From Myxococcaceae bacterium JPH2 (GTDB lineage Bacteria > Myxococcota > Myxococcia > Myxococcales > Myxococcaceae): 64,000 bases of DNA. Shown here in pieces: positions 15,323-27,454 of the stretch (positions within the stretch are counted from its first letter, which is position 1; every line of letters starts with the position of its first letter). The notes beneath the pieces are model-generated. The model did not search any database. It was given only the letters and a program-made list of their open reading frames with translations, and had not been told where the DNA came from. Both the position numbers and the translations under genes were made by a program. The DNA is taken from NCBI GenBank assembly GCA_016458225.1, contig JAEMGR010000003.1:372001-436000 (forward strand). The letters are read 5' to 3'.

Positions 15323-15476
15323 CACGCTGAACACTTTTCAAAATCGCTGTACGCAATGAGTTTCAAGACAGAGCCATGCGACAAAACGTGTCTGGTCGTG
15401 GCGCGGTGCGCGAGCGGATGTGCGGTGGTGGGCGGATCCAGGCGGACTTCGTTCGCACCGCGCGGCAGGTGATGCG

Positions 15477-18101
<2,625 letters not shown>

Positions 18102-18104
18102 GCC

Positions 18105-19805
18105 TTACGCGCGGAAGAGCCAGCCGAGCAGCCACACCCCGCCGAAGCCCAGCGCGCAGGCGGCGGCGAACAGCGCGACCCAATGCCAGACAGGCCGCGC
18201 GCGGAATGGCTCGGCGGGAGTGGGCGCATCCTCGCCCGAGATGGCGCGGACGAGCGCGAGGCGTTGAGCCACCTCCACCGCGGACGACTCCAACGTCTGG
18301 GAGATGTCCACGCCGAAGCCCACCTGGGTCTCTCGCGGGCCCGGCGTGACACGAGGCCGCATAGAAGCGCTCGCGGTGCGCGCGATGGCCCCGAGAATCT
18401 GTGAGGCCGCCAGGGCCTCGGTCGCATCGCCCACGGAACCGTGCGTGTCGCCTCCGGCCCCATGGGCCCCGGAAGCAATGGGTGCGTCGCTGCCGGGTCC
18501 GCGCATCGGCGGATGACCGTGCGCATCGCCCGAGGCTCCGCTCCTGGCCGGAGCACCCTGCGCGTCGACTCCACCGCCGCGCATGGCCGAAGCATCGCGG
18601 CCAGCGCCGCTCGTTCCGGGCAGACGTGGCGCCACCGCGGTCTGCGTCACCTCCGCGTCATCGTCCGAGGCGAGGCGGGCCTTCGCGGCGGACCGGGCGG
18701 ACTCGTCCGCGGGGGCCAGGAACTCCTCGGGAGCCTCCAGGCCCGAGTGCTCGAACGCGAGCGCCGTGGGCGGCGCGTGCACGGCGGGGAACTCCTGCTG
18801 CGTGCGCGATTGCGTCGAGTCCTCGCGCAACAACTCCGCGAGCACCTTCGTCTCCAATTGCTTCTCACGCGGGAACGCGTCACCCATCAGCCGAGCCAGG
18901 TCCGCGTCCCCGATGCCCGGGGCGAGCTTCGCCTTCAGCTCGCCCAGCGCCGCGCCCATGGCCGCCGCGTCGGGAAAGCGCTCGGAGGGCTCGGCGGCCA
19001 GCGCGCGCAGCAGGAACACGTCCACGCTGCGCGGCAGCCCCGGCCGATAGCGCCCCGCCGATTCCCACTGCGGATAGGCCGCGCGGCGCCAGCGCTCCGC
19101 GGGGTCTCCGCGCTGCGGCAGCGGCTTCCACGCGAACAGCTCCCAGAGCAGCGCGCCCGCGGCATAGACATCCGCGCGACGGTCCACGAAGCGCTTTCGC
19201 GCCTGCTCGGGCGCCATGTACGTGAGATTGCCAATCACCACGCGCGGAGAGGTCTGCTGCTCCTTCAGCGTGGACTGCGCCGCGCCGAAGTCGATGATCT
19301 TCACCTCGCCCGCATAACTCAGACAGACATTGGCGGGAGACAGGTCCCGGTGCACCAGGTGCAACGGATGGCCTGTCTCATCCAGCGCGTCGTGCGCATA
19401 CGCCAATCCCTCGCACAATCGCTGGCCCAGGTGCAGCAGCGCGCCCAGCGGCATCATCCGCCCGCGCTGACGCAGGCGATACGCCAGCCGGCTGAGCGTC
19501 TTGCCCTGCACGTACTCCATGGCGAGGTAGAGCTGCCCCTCGGCCTCGCCCATGGCGTACACCCGGGCGATGTTGGGATGCGCCAGCCGCACCACCACGC
19601 GCGCTTCGTCGCGGAAGCGCCCCACGAACTGCCGGTTCGCCACCAAGCCCGGCAGGACCTTCTTCACCACGACGGCCCGGCCCAACGCCTCCTCGCGCGC
19701 GAGGAAGACCTCCCCCATCCCCCCGGCGCCAATGCGGCGCACGAGGGTGTAGGGGCCGAAGCGGACGGGCCCCGTCAGGGGCTCTGGCTCAACGGGCCTC
19801 GCCAA
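18105..19805 (-). CDS. Serine/threonine protein kinase with C-terminal membrane anchor
   Basis: 566 aa from TTG 19805 (start uncertain, no strong ribosome site). The kinase domain spans about residues 15-280: glycine loop RIGAGGMGEVF, Lys in VVVKKVLPG, HRDLSPANV, DFGAAQ, and TYMAPEQA. A long low-complexity region rich in Gly, Ala, Ser and Asp follows, and one membrane helix (VALFAAACALGFGGVWLLGW) ends the protein, so the kinase faces the cytoplasm. The HRDLSPANV variant is common in myxobacterial kinases. It overlaps the hemL 3' end by 17 nt and ends 3 nt from the converging histidine kinase gene. Confidence 0.92.
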   Translation of the reverse strand: MARPVEPEPLTGPVRFGPYTLVRRIGAGGMGEVFLAREEALGRAVVVKKVLPGLVANRQFVGRFRDEARVVVRLAHPNIARVYAMGEAEGQLYLAMEYVQGKTLSRLAYRLRQRGRMMPLGALLHLGQRLCEGLAYAHDALDETGHPLHLVHRDLSPANVCLSYAGEVKIIDFGAAQSTLKEQQTSPRVVIGNLTYMAPEQARKRFVDRRADVYAAGALLWELFAWKPLPQRGDPAERWRRAAYPQWESAGRYRPGLPRSVDVFLLRALAAEPSERFPDAAAMGAALGELKAKLAPGIGDADLARLMGDAFPREKQLETKVLAELLREDSTQSRTQQEFPAVHAPPTALAFEHSGLEAPEEFLAPADESARSAAKARLASDDDAEVTQTAVAPRLPGTSGAGRDASAMRGGGVDAQGAPARSGASGDAHGHPPMRGPGSDAPIASGAHGAGGDTHGSVGDATEALAASQILGAIARTASASMRPRVTPGPRETQVGFGVDISQTLESSAVEVAQRLALVRAISGEDAPTPAEPFRARPVWHWVALFAAACALGFGGVWLLGWLFRA

Positions 19806-21084
19806 GCGCGCGGAACGCCTTGCGGGCCGCGGCGAGGACGTGCGCCACCTCCGGCTCGCCGATGGCCAGTGACACGAACGCCGCCTCGAACTGGCTGGGC
19901 GGCAGGTACACTCCCTCGTTGAGCATCGCGTGGAAGAAGCGCCCGAAGCGGGCCGTGTCTGCCTTCTTCGCGGACGCGTAGTCGAACACCGGCTCGCCCG
20001 TGAAGAAGACGGTCAGCATGCTGCCCACGCGGTTCACGGTGACGGGCACGCCCGCCGCCTTCGCCTCGGCCACGAAGCCCTCCTCCAGCGCCCGGCTCAC
20101 CTGCTCCAGCCGCGCGTAGATGCCCGGCGCCGCCAGCGCCTTCACGCACGCCATGCCCGCGGCCACCGCCACCGGGTTCCCGGACAGCGTGCCGGACTGG
20201 TACACCGGCCCCTCGGGCGCCACCTTCGACATGATGTCGCGCCGGCCGCCGTACGCGCCCAGCGGCATGCCGCCGCCCACCACCTTGGCCATCGTGGTCA
20301 GGTCCGGCGACAGGCCATACAGCTCCTGCGCGCCGCCGCGCGCCAGCCGGAAGCCCGTCATCACCTCATCCAGCACCAGCAGCACGCCGTGCTTGCGGCA
20401 GAGCGCCTGGAGCCCCTGGAGGTAGCCCGGCTTGGGAATCAGCACGCCCATGTTGCCCACCACCGGCTCGATGATGGCGCAGGCAATCTCACTCCCCTTC
20501 TCCGCGAAGAGGCGCTCCACCGCGTCCAGGTCGTTGAACGGCGCGGTGAGCGTCAGCTTCGCCAGCGCCGAGGGCACGCCCGGCGAGTCCGGCAGGCCCA
20601 GCGTCTCCACGCCGCTGCCCGCCTTCACCAGGAACGGGTCACCCGCGCCGTGGAAGCAGCCCTCGAACTTGAGGATGTAGTCCCGGCCCGTGAAGCCGCG
20701 CGCCACGCGGATGGCCGCCACGGTGGCCTCGGTGCCGCTGGAGACCAGCCGCACCTTCTCCACCGCGGGCATGGTGGCGCAGAGCAGCTCGGCGAACTCC
20801 ACCTCGTCCGGGTGGGGTGCGCCATACGAGGTGCCCCGCTTGGCCGCCGCGATGAGGGCCTCCACGATGGGCGGGTAGGCATGGCCGAGGATGAGCGGCC
20901 CCCAGCTCCCCACCAGGTCGACGTAGCGGTTGCCGTCCACGTCCGTGAGCCACGCGCCCGCGCCCTCCCGGAAGAAGACGGGGTCACCTCCCACGCCACG
21001 GAAGGCGCGCACCGGTGAGTTCACGCCACCCGGAATGCGCACCTGCGCGCGGGTGAACAAGGCCTGGCTCTGAGCGTGGTTCAT
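19789..21084 (-). CDS. hemL: Glutamate-1-semialdehyde 2,1-aminomutase
   Basis: 431 aa from ATG 21084 (MNHAQSQALFTRAQVRIPGG); the frame stays open to 21210 without homology. It makes 5-aminolevulinate from glutamate-1-semialdehyde in the C5 route to tetrapyrroles, with PLP as cofactor. Motifs: GGVNSPVRAF near the start, the PLP-contact region SSGTEATVAAIRVARG, the Asp in LVLDEVMTGFR, and the Schiff-base Lys in TMAKVVGGGMP. Length matches the family (~430). The partner hemA is not in the window. Confidence 0.97.
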   Translation of the reverse strand: MNHAQSQALFTRAQVRIPGGVNSPVRAFRGVGGDPVFFREGAGAWLTDVDGNRYVDLVGSWGPLILGHAYPPIVEALIAAAKRGTSYGAPHPDEVEFAELLCATMPAVEKVRLVSSGTEATVAAIRVARGFTGRDYILKFEGCFHGAGDPFLVKAGSGVETLGLPDSPGVPSALAKLTLTAPFNDLDAVERLFAEKGSEIACAIIEPVVGNMGVLIPKPGYLQGLQALCRKHGVLLVLDEVMTGFRLARGGAQELYGLSPDLTTMAKVVGGGMPLGAYGGRRDIMSKVAPEGPVYQSGTLSGNPVAVAAGMACVKALAAPGIYARLEQVSRALEEGFVAEAKAAGVPVTVNRVGSMLTVFFTGEPVFDYASAKKADTARFGRFFHAMLNEGVYLPPSQFEAAFVSLAIGEPEVAHVLAAARKAFRALGEAR

Positions 21085-21334
21085 GGCGCGTTCCATAACA
21101 CGCGAGCGGCCTCCACCTCGCGTCCGCTCCTTCCGCCAGCATGCCCGCTGCTTCTCACCGGCGCAGGCCCAGGTGATGGACCAGGGCCAACGGAGCGCCG
21201 AGTCACGCAAGCTTTACACGGTTTAGGACAGACGCGAGCGCCGGGCCCGGCCAGTGTCCGCTCGCCCGGGAGTCCGCCGCCGCGCCAGCGCTGTTTCAGT
21301 CGCCTGGAGGGCCGGGCATGGGTAATACCGGCGC

Positions 21335-21721
21335 ATGCGAATCCTGCACACCATGCTCCGCGTCGGCGACCTCGAGAAGTCGCTGGATTTCTATACCCGT
21401 GTCATCGGGATGAAGCTCCTGCGCCGCGAGGAGTTCCCCGACGGCAAGTTCACCCTGGCGTTCGTGGGCTTCGGCCCCGAGTCCACCCACCCCGCGCTGG
21501 AGCTGACCTACAACTGGGGCACCTCCCGCTACGAGCTGGGCACCGCGTATGGCCATGTGGCCCTGGGCGTCAGTGACATCCATGCCACGGTCAAAGCCAT
21601 CCGAGACGCGGGGGGCAAGGTGGTGCGCGAGCCGGGGCCCATGAAACATGGCACCACCGTCATCGCCTTCGTGGAGGACCCGGACGGCTACCGGGTGGAA
21701 CTCATCCAGCAAGGCGCCTGA
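21335..21721 (+). CDS. gloA: Lactoylglutathione lyase (glyoxalase I)
   Basis: 128 aa, the short bacterial form. [20 protein letters not shown] gives the first metal His; the others are Glu (ALELTYNWG), His in YGHVALGV and Glu in GYRVELIQ. The enzyme converts the methylglyoxal-glutathione hemithioacetal to S-lactoylglutathione. It is monocistronic with a weak ribosome site. The 250 bp upstream hold no gene. Confidence 0.95.
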   Translation: MRILHTMLRVGDLEKSLDFYTRVIGMKLLRREEFPDGKFTLAFVGFGPESTHPALELTYNWGTSRYELGTAYGHVALGVSDIHATVKAIRDAGGKVVREPGPMKHGTTVIAFVEDPDGYRVELIQQGA

Positions 21722-21813
21722 GACCCAAGGCGGGCAGGCGGGCGGGAATCGTCACGAAGTCACCCGCCTTCCGCTCGCCGCGCTGCCCGAGCGGGTGTAG
21801 AGAGGCCGGCGTC

Positions 21814-23142
21814 ATGGTGGAGAGCCCCCAGAGCCAGAACGCGTTGTCCATCGAAGAGCTCCACGAGGCCTGGCCGGTGCTGTCTCCCGACGAGCGCATC
21901 GAGGGCTTCCGACTGCTGCCCCCCGCGGTGGCGGACGACTTCTTCCTCGACCTGTCTGCCCGGGACCAGGCGGACCTCATCCTCAGCCTGCCGCCGGGCG
22001 AGCGCCGCACCTGGGTGCGCTTGCTGCCGCCGGACGACCTGGCGGACCTGGTGCAGGCCGTGGAGCCCGAGCAGGCGGAGGCCATCCTCTCGCAGCTCGA
22101 CGACATGAGCCGCCGCGAGGTGAACGTCCTCCTGGCCTACGCCGAGGATGACGCCGGTGGCTTGATGAACCCGCGCTTCGCCCGGGTCCGTCCGGAGATG
22201 TCCATCGACGAGGCCATCGGCTATCTGCGCAAGCAGGCGCGCGAGAAGGTGGAGACGGTCTATTACGCCTACGCGCTCGACGCCGAGCAGCACGTGGTGG
22301 GCGTGTTGTCCTTGCGCCAGCTCTTCCAGGCCGCCCCGGACAAGAAGGTGGCGGACGTCATGCAGCGCGACGTGCGCGTGGTGGCGGAGAACACCGACCA
22401 GGAAGCGGTGAGCCGGCTCATCACCGAGCACGGCTTGATGGCGCTCCCGGTGGTGGACGAGCACAACCGGATGAAGGGCATCGTCACGGTGGATGACATC
22501 GTCGACGTGGTCCAGGAAGAGGCCACCGAGGACATCCAGAAGGTCGGAGGCATGGAGGCGCTCGACGCGCCCTACTTCGAGGTGGGCTTCTTCGCCATGC
22601 TGCGCAAGCGCGCCGGCTGGCTGATGGTGCTCTTCCTCGGCGAGATGCTCACCGCCACGGCGATGGGCTACTTCGAGCACGAGATTGCCCGCGCCGTGGT
22701 GCTGAGCTTGTTCATTCCGCTCATCATCAGCTCGGGCGGCAACTCGGGCAGCCAGGCCACCACGCTCATCATCCGCTCGCTGGCGCTGTCGGAGATGCGC
22801 TTGAAGGACTGGTGGCGCGTGGCGCGGCGCGAGCTGGGCACGGGCCTGGCGCTGGGCACCATCCTGGGCCTCGTCGGCCTCACGCGCGTCATGGTGTGGC
22901 AGACGCTGTTCAACAGCTACGGCCAGCACGCGCTGCTCGTGGCGCTCACCGTGGGCGCCTCGCTGGTGGGCGTGGTGATGTTCGGCACGCTGTCCGGCTC
23001 CATGCTGCCGTTCATCCTGCGCCGCGTGGGCTTCGACCCCGCGAGCGCGTCCGCGCCCTTCGTGGCCACGCTGGTGGACGTCACCGGCCTCATCATCTAC
23101 TTCACCGTCGCGAGCCTCATCCTCCGCGGCACCTTGTTGTAG
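21814..23142 (+). CDS. mgtE: Magnesium transporter MgtE
   Basis: 442 aa with GAGAGG upstream of ATG 21814. The N domain of helical repeats (about 1-125, LLPPAVADDFFLDL and similar) is followed by two CBS domains (about 130-250, ending VDDIVDVVQEE), a plug helix, and five membrane helices with the selectivity-filter region SSGGNSGSQATTLIIRSLAL. MgtE forms a Mg2+-gated dimeric channel in the inner membrane. All domains look intact. Confidence 0.96.
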   Translation: MVESPQSQNALSIEELHEAWPVLSPDERIEGFRLLPPAVADDFFLDLSARDQADLILSLPPGERRTWVRLLPPDDLADLVQAVEPEQAEAILSQLDDMSRREVNVLLAYAEDDAGGLMNPRFARVRPEMSIDEAIGYLRKQAREKVETVYYAYALDAEQHVVGVLSLRQLFQAAPDKKVADVMQRDVRVVAENTDQEAVSRLITEHGLMALPVVDEHNRMKGIVTVDDIVDVVQEEATEDIQKVGGMEALDAPYFEVGFFAMLRKRAGWLMVLFLGEMLTATAMGYFEHEIARAVVLSLFIPLIISSGGNSGSQATTLIIRSLALSEMRLKDWWRVARRELGTGLALGTILGLVGLTRVMVWQTLFNSYGQHALLVALTVGASLVGVVMFGTLSGSMLPFILRRVGFDPASASAPFVATLVDVTGLIIYFTVASLILRGTLL

Positions 23143-23178
23143 CGGCGCGCCCATCCGCCTCGGGCGCGAAAGGCAATC

Positions 23179-24102
23179 ATGATTCGCACCACCCGGCGGC
23201 GCACCCTCACCCTGGCCTCCTCCGAATCCCCTGGCCGCGCCGCGCACGTCTCCGCGGCCAGCGGGCTGGTGCGCGTGGGGAACTGGCTGCACGTGGTGGC
23301 GGATGACTCGCTGTGCCTCGCGGTCTTCCCGCTGCACGGGGACGCGCCGGGCCAGCTCGAGCGGCTGTTCCCGGGCGAGCTGCCGGAGGCGCCCGGCCCT
23401 CGCAAGGCGGCCAAGCCGGACCTGGAGGCGCTGTGCGCGCTGGGGCCGCTCGCCTTCGCGCCGCATGGGGCGCTGCTCGCGCTGCCCTCGGGCTCCACGC
23501 CTCGGCGGCGGCGCGGGGCGGTGATACCCCTGGCGGCGGATGGCTCGCTCGCGGGTGAGCCCAGGACGGTGGACTGCACCGCGCTCTACGCGCAGTTGGA
23601 GCGAGAGTTCGGCGTGCTCAACATCGAGGGCGCGGCGCTCGCGGGGCCCCGACTGCGGCTGTTGAACCGGGGCAATGGCGAAGGCGGCGTGGACGCGCTG
23701 GTGGACCTGGACGCGGAGCGGCTCCACCGCGCGGTGGAGACGGGCGCGCTGGGCCCCGAGGTGGTGCGCACCACGCGCCGCTGGGAGCTGGGCCACGCGG
23801 GGGGCGTGCGGCTGTCCTTCACGGACGCCTCGCCGCTGCCGGATGGGCGCATGGTGTTCACCGCCGCGGCCGAGGACTCGCGCGACGCGGTGGCGGATGG
23901 AAAGGTGACGGGCTCCGCGGTGGGCCTGCTCGCGCCGGATGGGACGCCGCTGTTCCTGGACGGCGTGGACGTGCCCGTGAAGCTGGAGGGCGTGGACGCG
24001 CGCATCGAGGGGGGCCGCATCCACCTGCTGCTGGTGGCGGACGCGGATGACCCGACGGTGGCCGCGCCGCTCCTGGAGGCCGTGCTGCCCGTGCCCGCGT
24101 GA
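23179..24102 (+). CDS. DUF6929-like hypothetical protein
   Basis: 307 aa, AAGG before ATG 23179, 37 nt after mgtE. It has repeated beta-strand units (GLVRVGNWLHVVADDSLCLAVF, split here in mind as strands; LGPLAFAPHGALLALPSG; DASPLPDGRMVFTAAAED) that suggest a propeller-like fold. No signal peptide is present. It resembles a group of uncharacterised proteins annotated DUF6929; function is unknown. Confidence 0.65.
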   Translation: MIRTTRRRTLTLASSESPGRAAHVSAASGLVRVGNWLHVVADDSLCLAVFPLHGDAPGQLERLFPGELPEAPGPRKAAKPDLEALCALGPLAFAPHGALLALPSGSTPRRRRGAVIPLAADGSLAGEPRTVDCTALYAQLEREFGVLNIEGAALAGPRLRLLNRGNGEGGVDALVDLDAERLHRAVETGALGPEVVRTTRRWELGHAGGVRLSFTDASPLPDGRMVFTAAAEDSRDAVADGKVTGSAVGLLAPDGTPLFLDGVDVPVKLEGVDARIEGGRIHLLLVADADDPTVAAPLLEAVLPVPA

Positions 24103-24118
24103 GGCACGGGGAAGCGCA

Positions 24119-24868
24119 TCAGGGGCCGCGCTTGATCGGCAGCGGCCCGAACGACTGCACCACCGGCATCACCGACAGCACGTTGACGTTGACGTGCGCG
24201 GGGCGCGTGGCCACCCAGTGCACCGCGTCCGCGATGTCCTCGGGCGTCAGCGGCTGCGTGTTGGCGTAGGGCGCGGCGGCGCGCGCGGCGTCGCCCTCGA
24301 AGCGCACCTGGGAGAACTCGGTGCCGCCCACCAGCCCCGGCTCGATGTCGGTGACGCGCACCGCGGTGCCATGCAGGTCCGCGCGCAGGTTGAGGCTGAA
24401 CTGGCGCACGAAGGCCTTGGTGCCGCCGTACACATTGCCGCCCGGATAGGGGAACTCGGAGGCGATGGAGCCCATGTTGACGATGTGGCCCCGGTTGCGC
24501 GCCACCATGCCGCCCAGGACCGCGTGCGTGCAGTACAGGAGCCCCTTCACGTTGGTGTCCACCATCACGTCCCAGTTCTCCGGACGCGCGGCCTGCGCGG
24601 GCTCCAATCCCAGCGCGAGCCCGGCGTTGTTCACCAGGACATCCACCTCGGCGAAGTCCGCCGGCAGCGATTGCACGGCGCGCTCCACCGCCTCGCGGTC
24701 GCGCACGTCCATCGTCACGGGCAGCACCTGCGGGCCCAGCTCCGCGCGCAGTGCTTCCAGGCGGTCCGTGCGGCGGCCCGTGGCGATGACGCGAGCCCCG
24801 TCCTTCACGAAGCGCCGGACAATGGCCAGACCAAAGCCCGCGGTGGCACCCGTTACCAAGACAATCAT
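24119..24868 (-). CDS. SDR oxidoreductase, YdfG-like
   Basis: 249 aa with GAGGAG before ATG 24868. Classical short-chain dehydrogenase: TGATAGFGLAIVRRF (cofactor loop), ATGRRTDRLEAL (Arg suggests NADPH), NNAG, catalytic Ser in MGSIASEF, and Tyr/Lys in VYGGTKAFVRQF. The closest pattern is the YdfG group (3-hydroxy acid/serine dehydrogenase). Substrate is not certain. Confidence 0.88.
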   Translation of the reverse strand: MIVLVTGATAGFGLAIVRRFVKDGARVIATGRRTDRLEALRAELGPQVLPVTMDVRDREAVERAVQSLPADFAEVDVLVNNAGLALGLEPAQAARPENWDVMVDTNVKGLLYCTHAVLGGMVARNRGHIVNMGSIASEFPYPGGNVYGGTKAFVRQFSLNLRADLHGTAVRVTDIEPGLVGGTEFSQVRFEGDAARAAAPYANTQPLTPEDIADAVHWVATRPAHVNVNVLSVMPVVQSFGPLPIKRGP

Positions 24869-24891
24869 GTGTCACTCCTCATCGTGCTGAT

Positions 24892-25797
24892 CTAATCGCC
24901 GTGCTCGCGAGACGCTTCCTCAGCGGAGCCACCCATGGCCTCCAGCGAGGTGCGCGCGACCTTGGAGCGATCAAAGGCGGCTTCCTTCCCCAGACCGTCC
25001 GGCGTGGTGTTGGCGAGCCGCCGCCGCGCCCGGGCGATGGAGTCCTGCACCATGGCCGGGTCGGGATGCGTCTTCAGCGTCTCCACCCACAGCTCGATGG
25101 CCTTCTCGTACTCGTTGGAGTCCGCGCGCAGCTTGCCCATCTCATACAGGGCATAGGGCGCCAGCTCGGAGTCCGGGAAGCGGCTGCGCAGGTCCGCGAA
25201 CGTGCGCGACGCCTCCTGGCGCTTGCCCTCCACCATGGACAGCGCCTGCGCCTCCAGGAAGAGCGCGTCGTCCACGAAGGCGCTCGCGGCGAAGCGCTCC
25301 GTCAGCTTGCGCGCCTCCAGCTCGCACTGCGGATAGTCCTGCAGCTCGAAGTAGAGCTTGGCCACCTGGTACTGCAGCTCCGCGCCCTGGGGTGGGTTGC
25401 GCTGGAGCGCGGCGGTGAGTTGATCAATGGCACCGCGCAGGTCGCGGTAGTGCGCGCGCAAGAGCTCGGCCAGGATGATGCGGGCCTCGAGCGCCTCGGG
25501 AGACTCCGGGCACTGCTGCACCAGCTCCTTGTAGACGCCCACCGCCTCCTTCACCTTGCGCTGCTCCAGCCAGTACACGTCGGCGGCGCCCTTGAGCGCG
25601 CGGGCGCGCAGCACCAGGGCCTCCGGCGAGTCGTCGCGGCGGAGCATGTCGAAGGCCTTGCGGTACTCCACCAGGGCCTCGTCCGGTCGCTTCTCGAAGA
25701 CGGCGTCGTGGGCGCGCTGCATGTGGTCCACCGGCTTCTCCCGGCAACCCGTGGCGGCCAGGAGCCAGACACTCAGCAGGGGGACCAGTCGCCTCAC
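24892..25797 (-). CDS. TPR-type lipoprotein
   Basis: 301 aa from GTG 25797, with GGAGG 7 nt upstream and a GTGA overlap with the preceding gene. A lipoprotein signal (VRRLVPLLSVWLLAATGC) is followed by about six tetratricopeptide-like helical hairpins (EALVEYRKAFDML, EAVGVYKELVQQCPES, EASRTFADLRSRFPDSELAP, YEKAIELWVETLKTHPDP). Such proteins act as periplasmic scaffolds. The partner is unknown. Confidence 0.78.
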   Translation of the reverse strand: MRRLVPLLSVWLLAATGCREKPVDHMQRAHDAVFEKRPDEALVEYRKAFDMLRRDDSPEALVLRARALKGAADVYWLEQRKVKEAVGVYKELVQQCPESPEALEARIILAELLRAHYRDLRGAIDQLTAALQRNPPQGAELQYQVAKLYFELQDYPQCELEARKLTERFAASAFVDDALFLEAQALSMVEGKRQEASRTFADLRSRFPDSELAPYALYEMGKLRADSNEYEKAIELWVETLKTHPDPAMVQDSIARARRRLANTTPDGLGKEAAFDRSKVARTSLEAMGGSAEEASREHGD

Positions 25798-26051
25798 TCG
25801 CAAGCCTCCGGGACGATTCGTACGCAGCGCGTCTCCTCGCAGCGCACACACTCGCGCTGCGGAGACACGTCCGACACGCACAGCGAGACGCGCGAGGTGC
25901 GGGGACAGTCCTCGGAAGTGACGCAGCGGTAGACACCTCCGTCGGAACGGTCGATGTCTATCGGCGTGGAGCCGCAGACCTCCAGGTCATTGCATCCCAA
26001 GAGTCCGCTCACACACACGACCGCGAGCGCTCCGAAACCAGCCCGTCTCAC
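25794..26051 (-). CDS. Small cysteine-rich lipoprotein
   Basis: 85 aa if started at GTG 26051; the frame is open to 26120 but the longer form hides the signal sequence. Signal: VRRAGFGALAVVCVSGLLGC. The mature part has eight or so Cys in spaced pairs (CNDLEVCGS, CVTSEDC, CVSDVS, CVRCEETRCV), suggesting disulphides. The stop overlaps the start of the TPR lipoprotein, so the two are probably made together. Confidence 0.6.
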   Translation of the reverse strand: MRRAGFGALAVVCVSGLLGCNDLEVCGSTPIDIDRSDGGVYRCVTSEDCPRTSRVSLCVSDVSPQRECVRCEETRCVRIVPEACE

Positions 26052-26159
26052 GTCGGCGGTTCTAGCCGGATTCAGTGGCGCCGTCACGGAACCATGTGGC
26101 TGCCTGCCTGCTTCACCCACAGGGCGCTACAGGCTCGCGAAGTGTCCCGAATCAGGGAC

Positions 26160-26942
26160 TCACAGCGCGTGGCGGCACTCTCCCAGGAAGCGCGTGAGTT
26201 CGTCATGGAACCACTTGGGGGCATCCAACATGAGCCAATGGCTCGCGTGCGGCGCCAGCGAGCGCACCAGCTCGGGGCGCTGGGCCACGAGGGTGTCGGG
26301 CGTGGACGTGGCGGCCAGCGCGTGGGTGGGCCCCGTGAAGCTCGCGAAGGCCTCGCCCGGGTCATGGTGGAAGAGGGACTCGAGGTTGCCCGCGATGGCT
26401 TCGCGGCGTGACGTGCGCATGGCGCCCAACACGCGCGTGCGCGTGGAGTCCTTCGCGTTCACCAACAAGGGCAGCAGCCACTGCTCACGGAACGCGCTGA
26501 AGTGCTCGACGGTGAAGTGACCGAGGAAGGCCGCGACCTCGTCGGCGGGCGTGGCGCGGAAGTCTCCCACCGCGTCGACGTAGAGCAGGCCCGCGAGCCG
26601 CTCGGGGTAGTAGGCCGCGAAGGCACCGGCCACCGCGCCCCCGAAGCCGTGCCCCACGAGGACGAACTTCATGGGGAGCTGCGCGTCCGCGAAGGCGGCG
26701 ATGTCCTCGACCGCAGCCTCGATGCCGAAGGGGCCGTGGCCTCCCGCGCTCTCGCCCAGGCCGCGCAGGTCGAGCGCGGCGGTGCGCGTCTCCATCCCGT
26801 GCTGCGCCTCGGCCCAGTGCGTGCGGTCCGCGGCGAGGTCATGCACGAAGAGGACGGGGATGCCGCCCTCACCCTCCACGGTCGCCACCAGGCGTCCCGC
26901 GGGTCCCTGGACGGTCACCGTCGACGGCGCTTTGTGTTTCAT
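26160..26942 (-). CDS. Alpha/beta hydrolase-fold protein lacking the nucleophile Ser
   Basis: 260 aa with AGGAG before ATG 26942. The fold is clear: VLFVHDLAADRTHW (oxyanion region), ALDLRGLGES, nucleophile elbow LVGHGFGGAVAG, and a C-terminal His in APHASHWLMLD. The elbow should read GxSxG, but the codon is GGC (Gly). The general acid may be Asp in YVDAVGD or nearby. It may be a binding protein or a non-hydrolytic enzyme. No frameshift is seen. Confidence 0.85.
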   Translation of the reverse strand: MKHKAPSTVTVQGPAGRLVATVEGEGGIPVLFVHDLAADRTHWAEAQHGMETRTAALDLRGLGESAGGHGPFGIEAAVEDIAAFADAQLPMKFVLVGHGFGGAVAGAFAAYYPERLAGLLYVDAVGDFRATPADEVAAFLGHFTVEHFSAFREQWLLPLLVNAKDSTRTRVLGAMRTSRREAIAGNLESLFHHDPGEAFASFTGPTHALAATSTPDTLVAQRPELVRSLAPHASHWLMLDAPKWFHDELTRFLGECRHAL

Positions 26943-27052
26943 GGGCTCGGCTCCTGGCCCCCCCGACTTCCGCGCCCGTGGGCGCTGGGCCTTGCCGTGC
27001 AGTCTGCCCTACTTCGCGAGCCCACACCTCGCGCCCGCCGTGTCGCACCCCG

Positions 27053-27427
27053 TCAGAGGCCCGGTGTTCCGTCTGACTCCGAGCCGAGGAGCGCCGCGAG
27101 GAACAGCGCATACGTCAACTCGGCGACAGCGCGGCGCTCGCGTCGCGCCTGGGTGCGCAGGGCCTTGGGCAAGGAGCACGGCCGCCCGCGCTCGCCGTCG
27201 CGCAGCTGCACGTAGCCGCGCTCGGAGTAGCCCACCACCTGCCACCCTTGGGTGACCAGCGCCTGGCTGAGGTCATCCGTGAGCTGGTGATGCACCGCCC
27301 GAGCAAGCGGCGCGGGCCGGAAGCGCGCGTGGGCCCAGCCCCCCTCTTCCTCGCGCCAGCCGCGCGCGCGCAGGTAGTGGACCTTGCGCGCGAGCGACAA
27401 CCCTCCGACATGGCGCTCCAGCTTCAT
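27053..27427 (-). CDS. Hypothetical protein
   Basis: 124 aa with GGAG before ATG 27427. It is basic and rich in Arg, with a middle part VHHQLTDDLSQALVTQGWQVVGYSERGYVQLRDG (two parts) that has alternating strand character. No motif or signal peptide is recognised. It lies just downstream of the vWA gene on the same strand. Confidence 0.55.
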   Translation of the reverse strand: MKLERHVGGLSLARKVHYLRARGWREEEGGWAHARFRPAPLARAVHHQLTDDLSQALVTQGWQVVGYSERGYVQLRDGERGRPCSLPKALRTQARRERRAVAELTYALFLAALLGSESDGTPGL

Positions 27428-27454
27428 GCGACTCCGTGCGGGCGGCTCCCGGGG

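Noticed and set aside
18105..19805. Ser/Thr kinase as a lanthipeptide-type modifying enzyme of the RiPP cluster
   Set aside because: It has a complete regulatory kinase domain, lies beyond the divergent histidine kinase gene, and converges with it.
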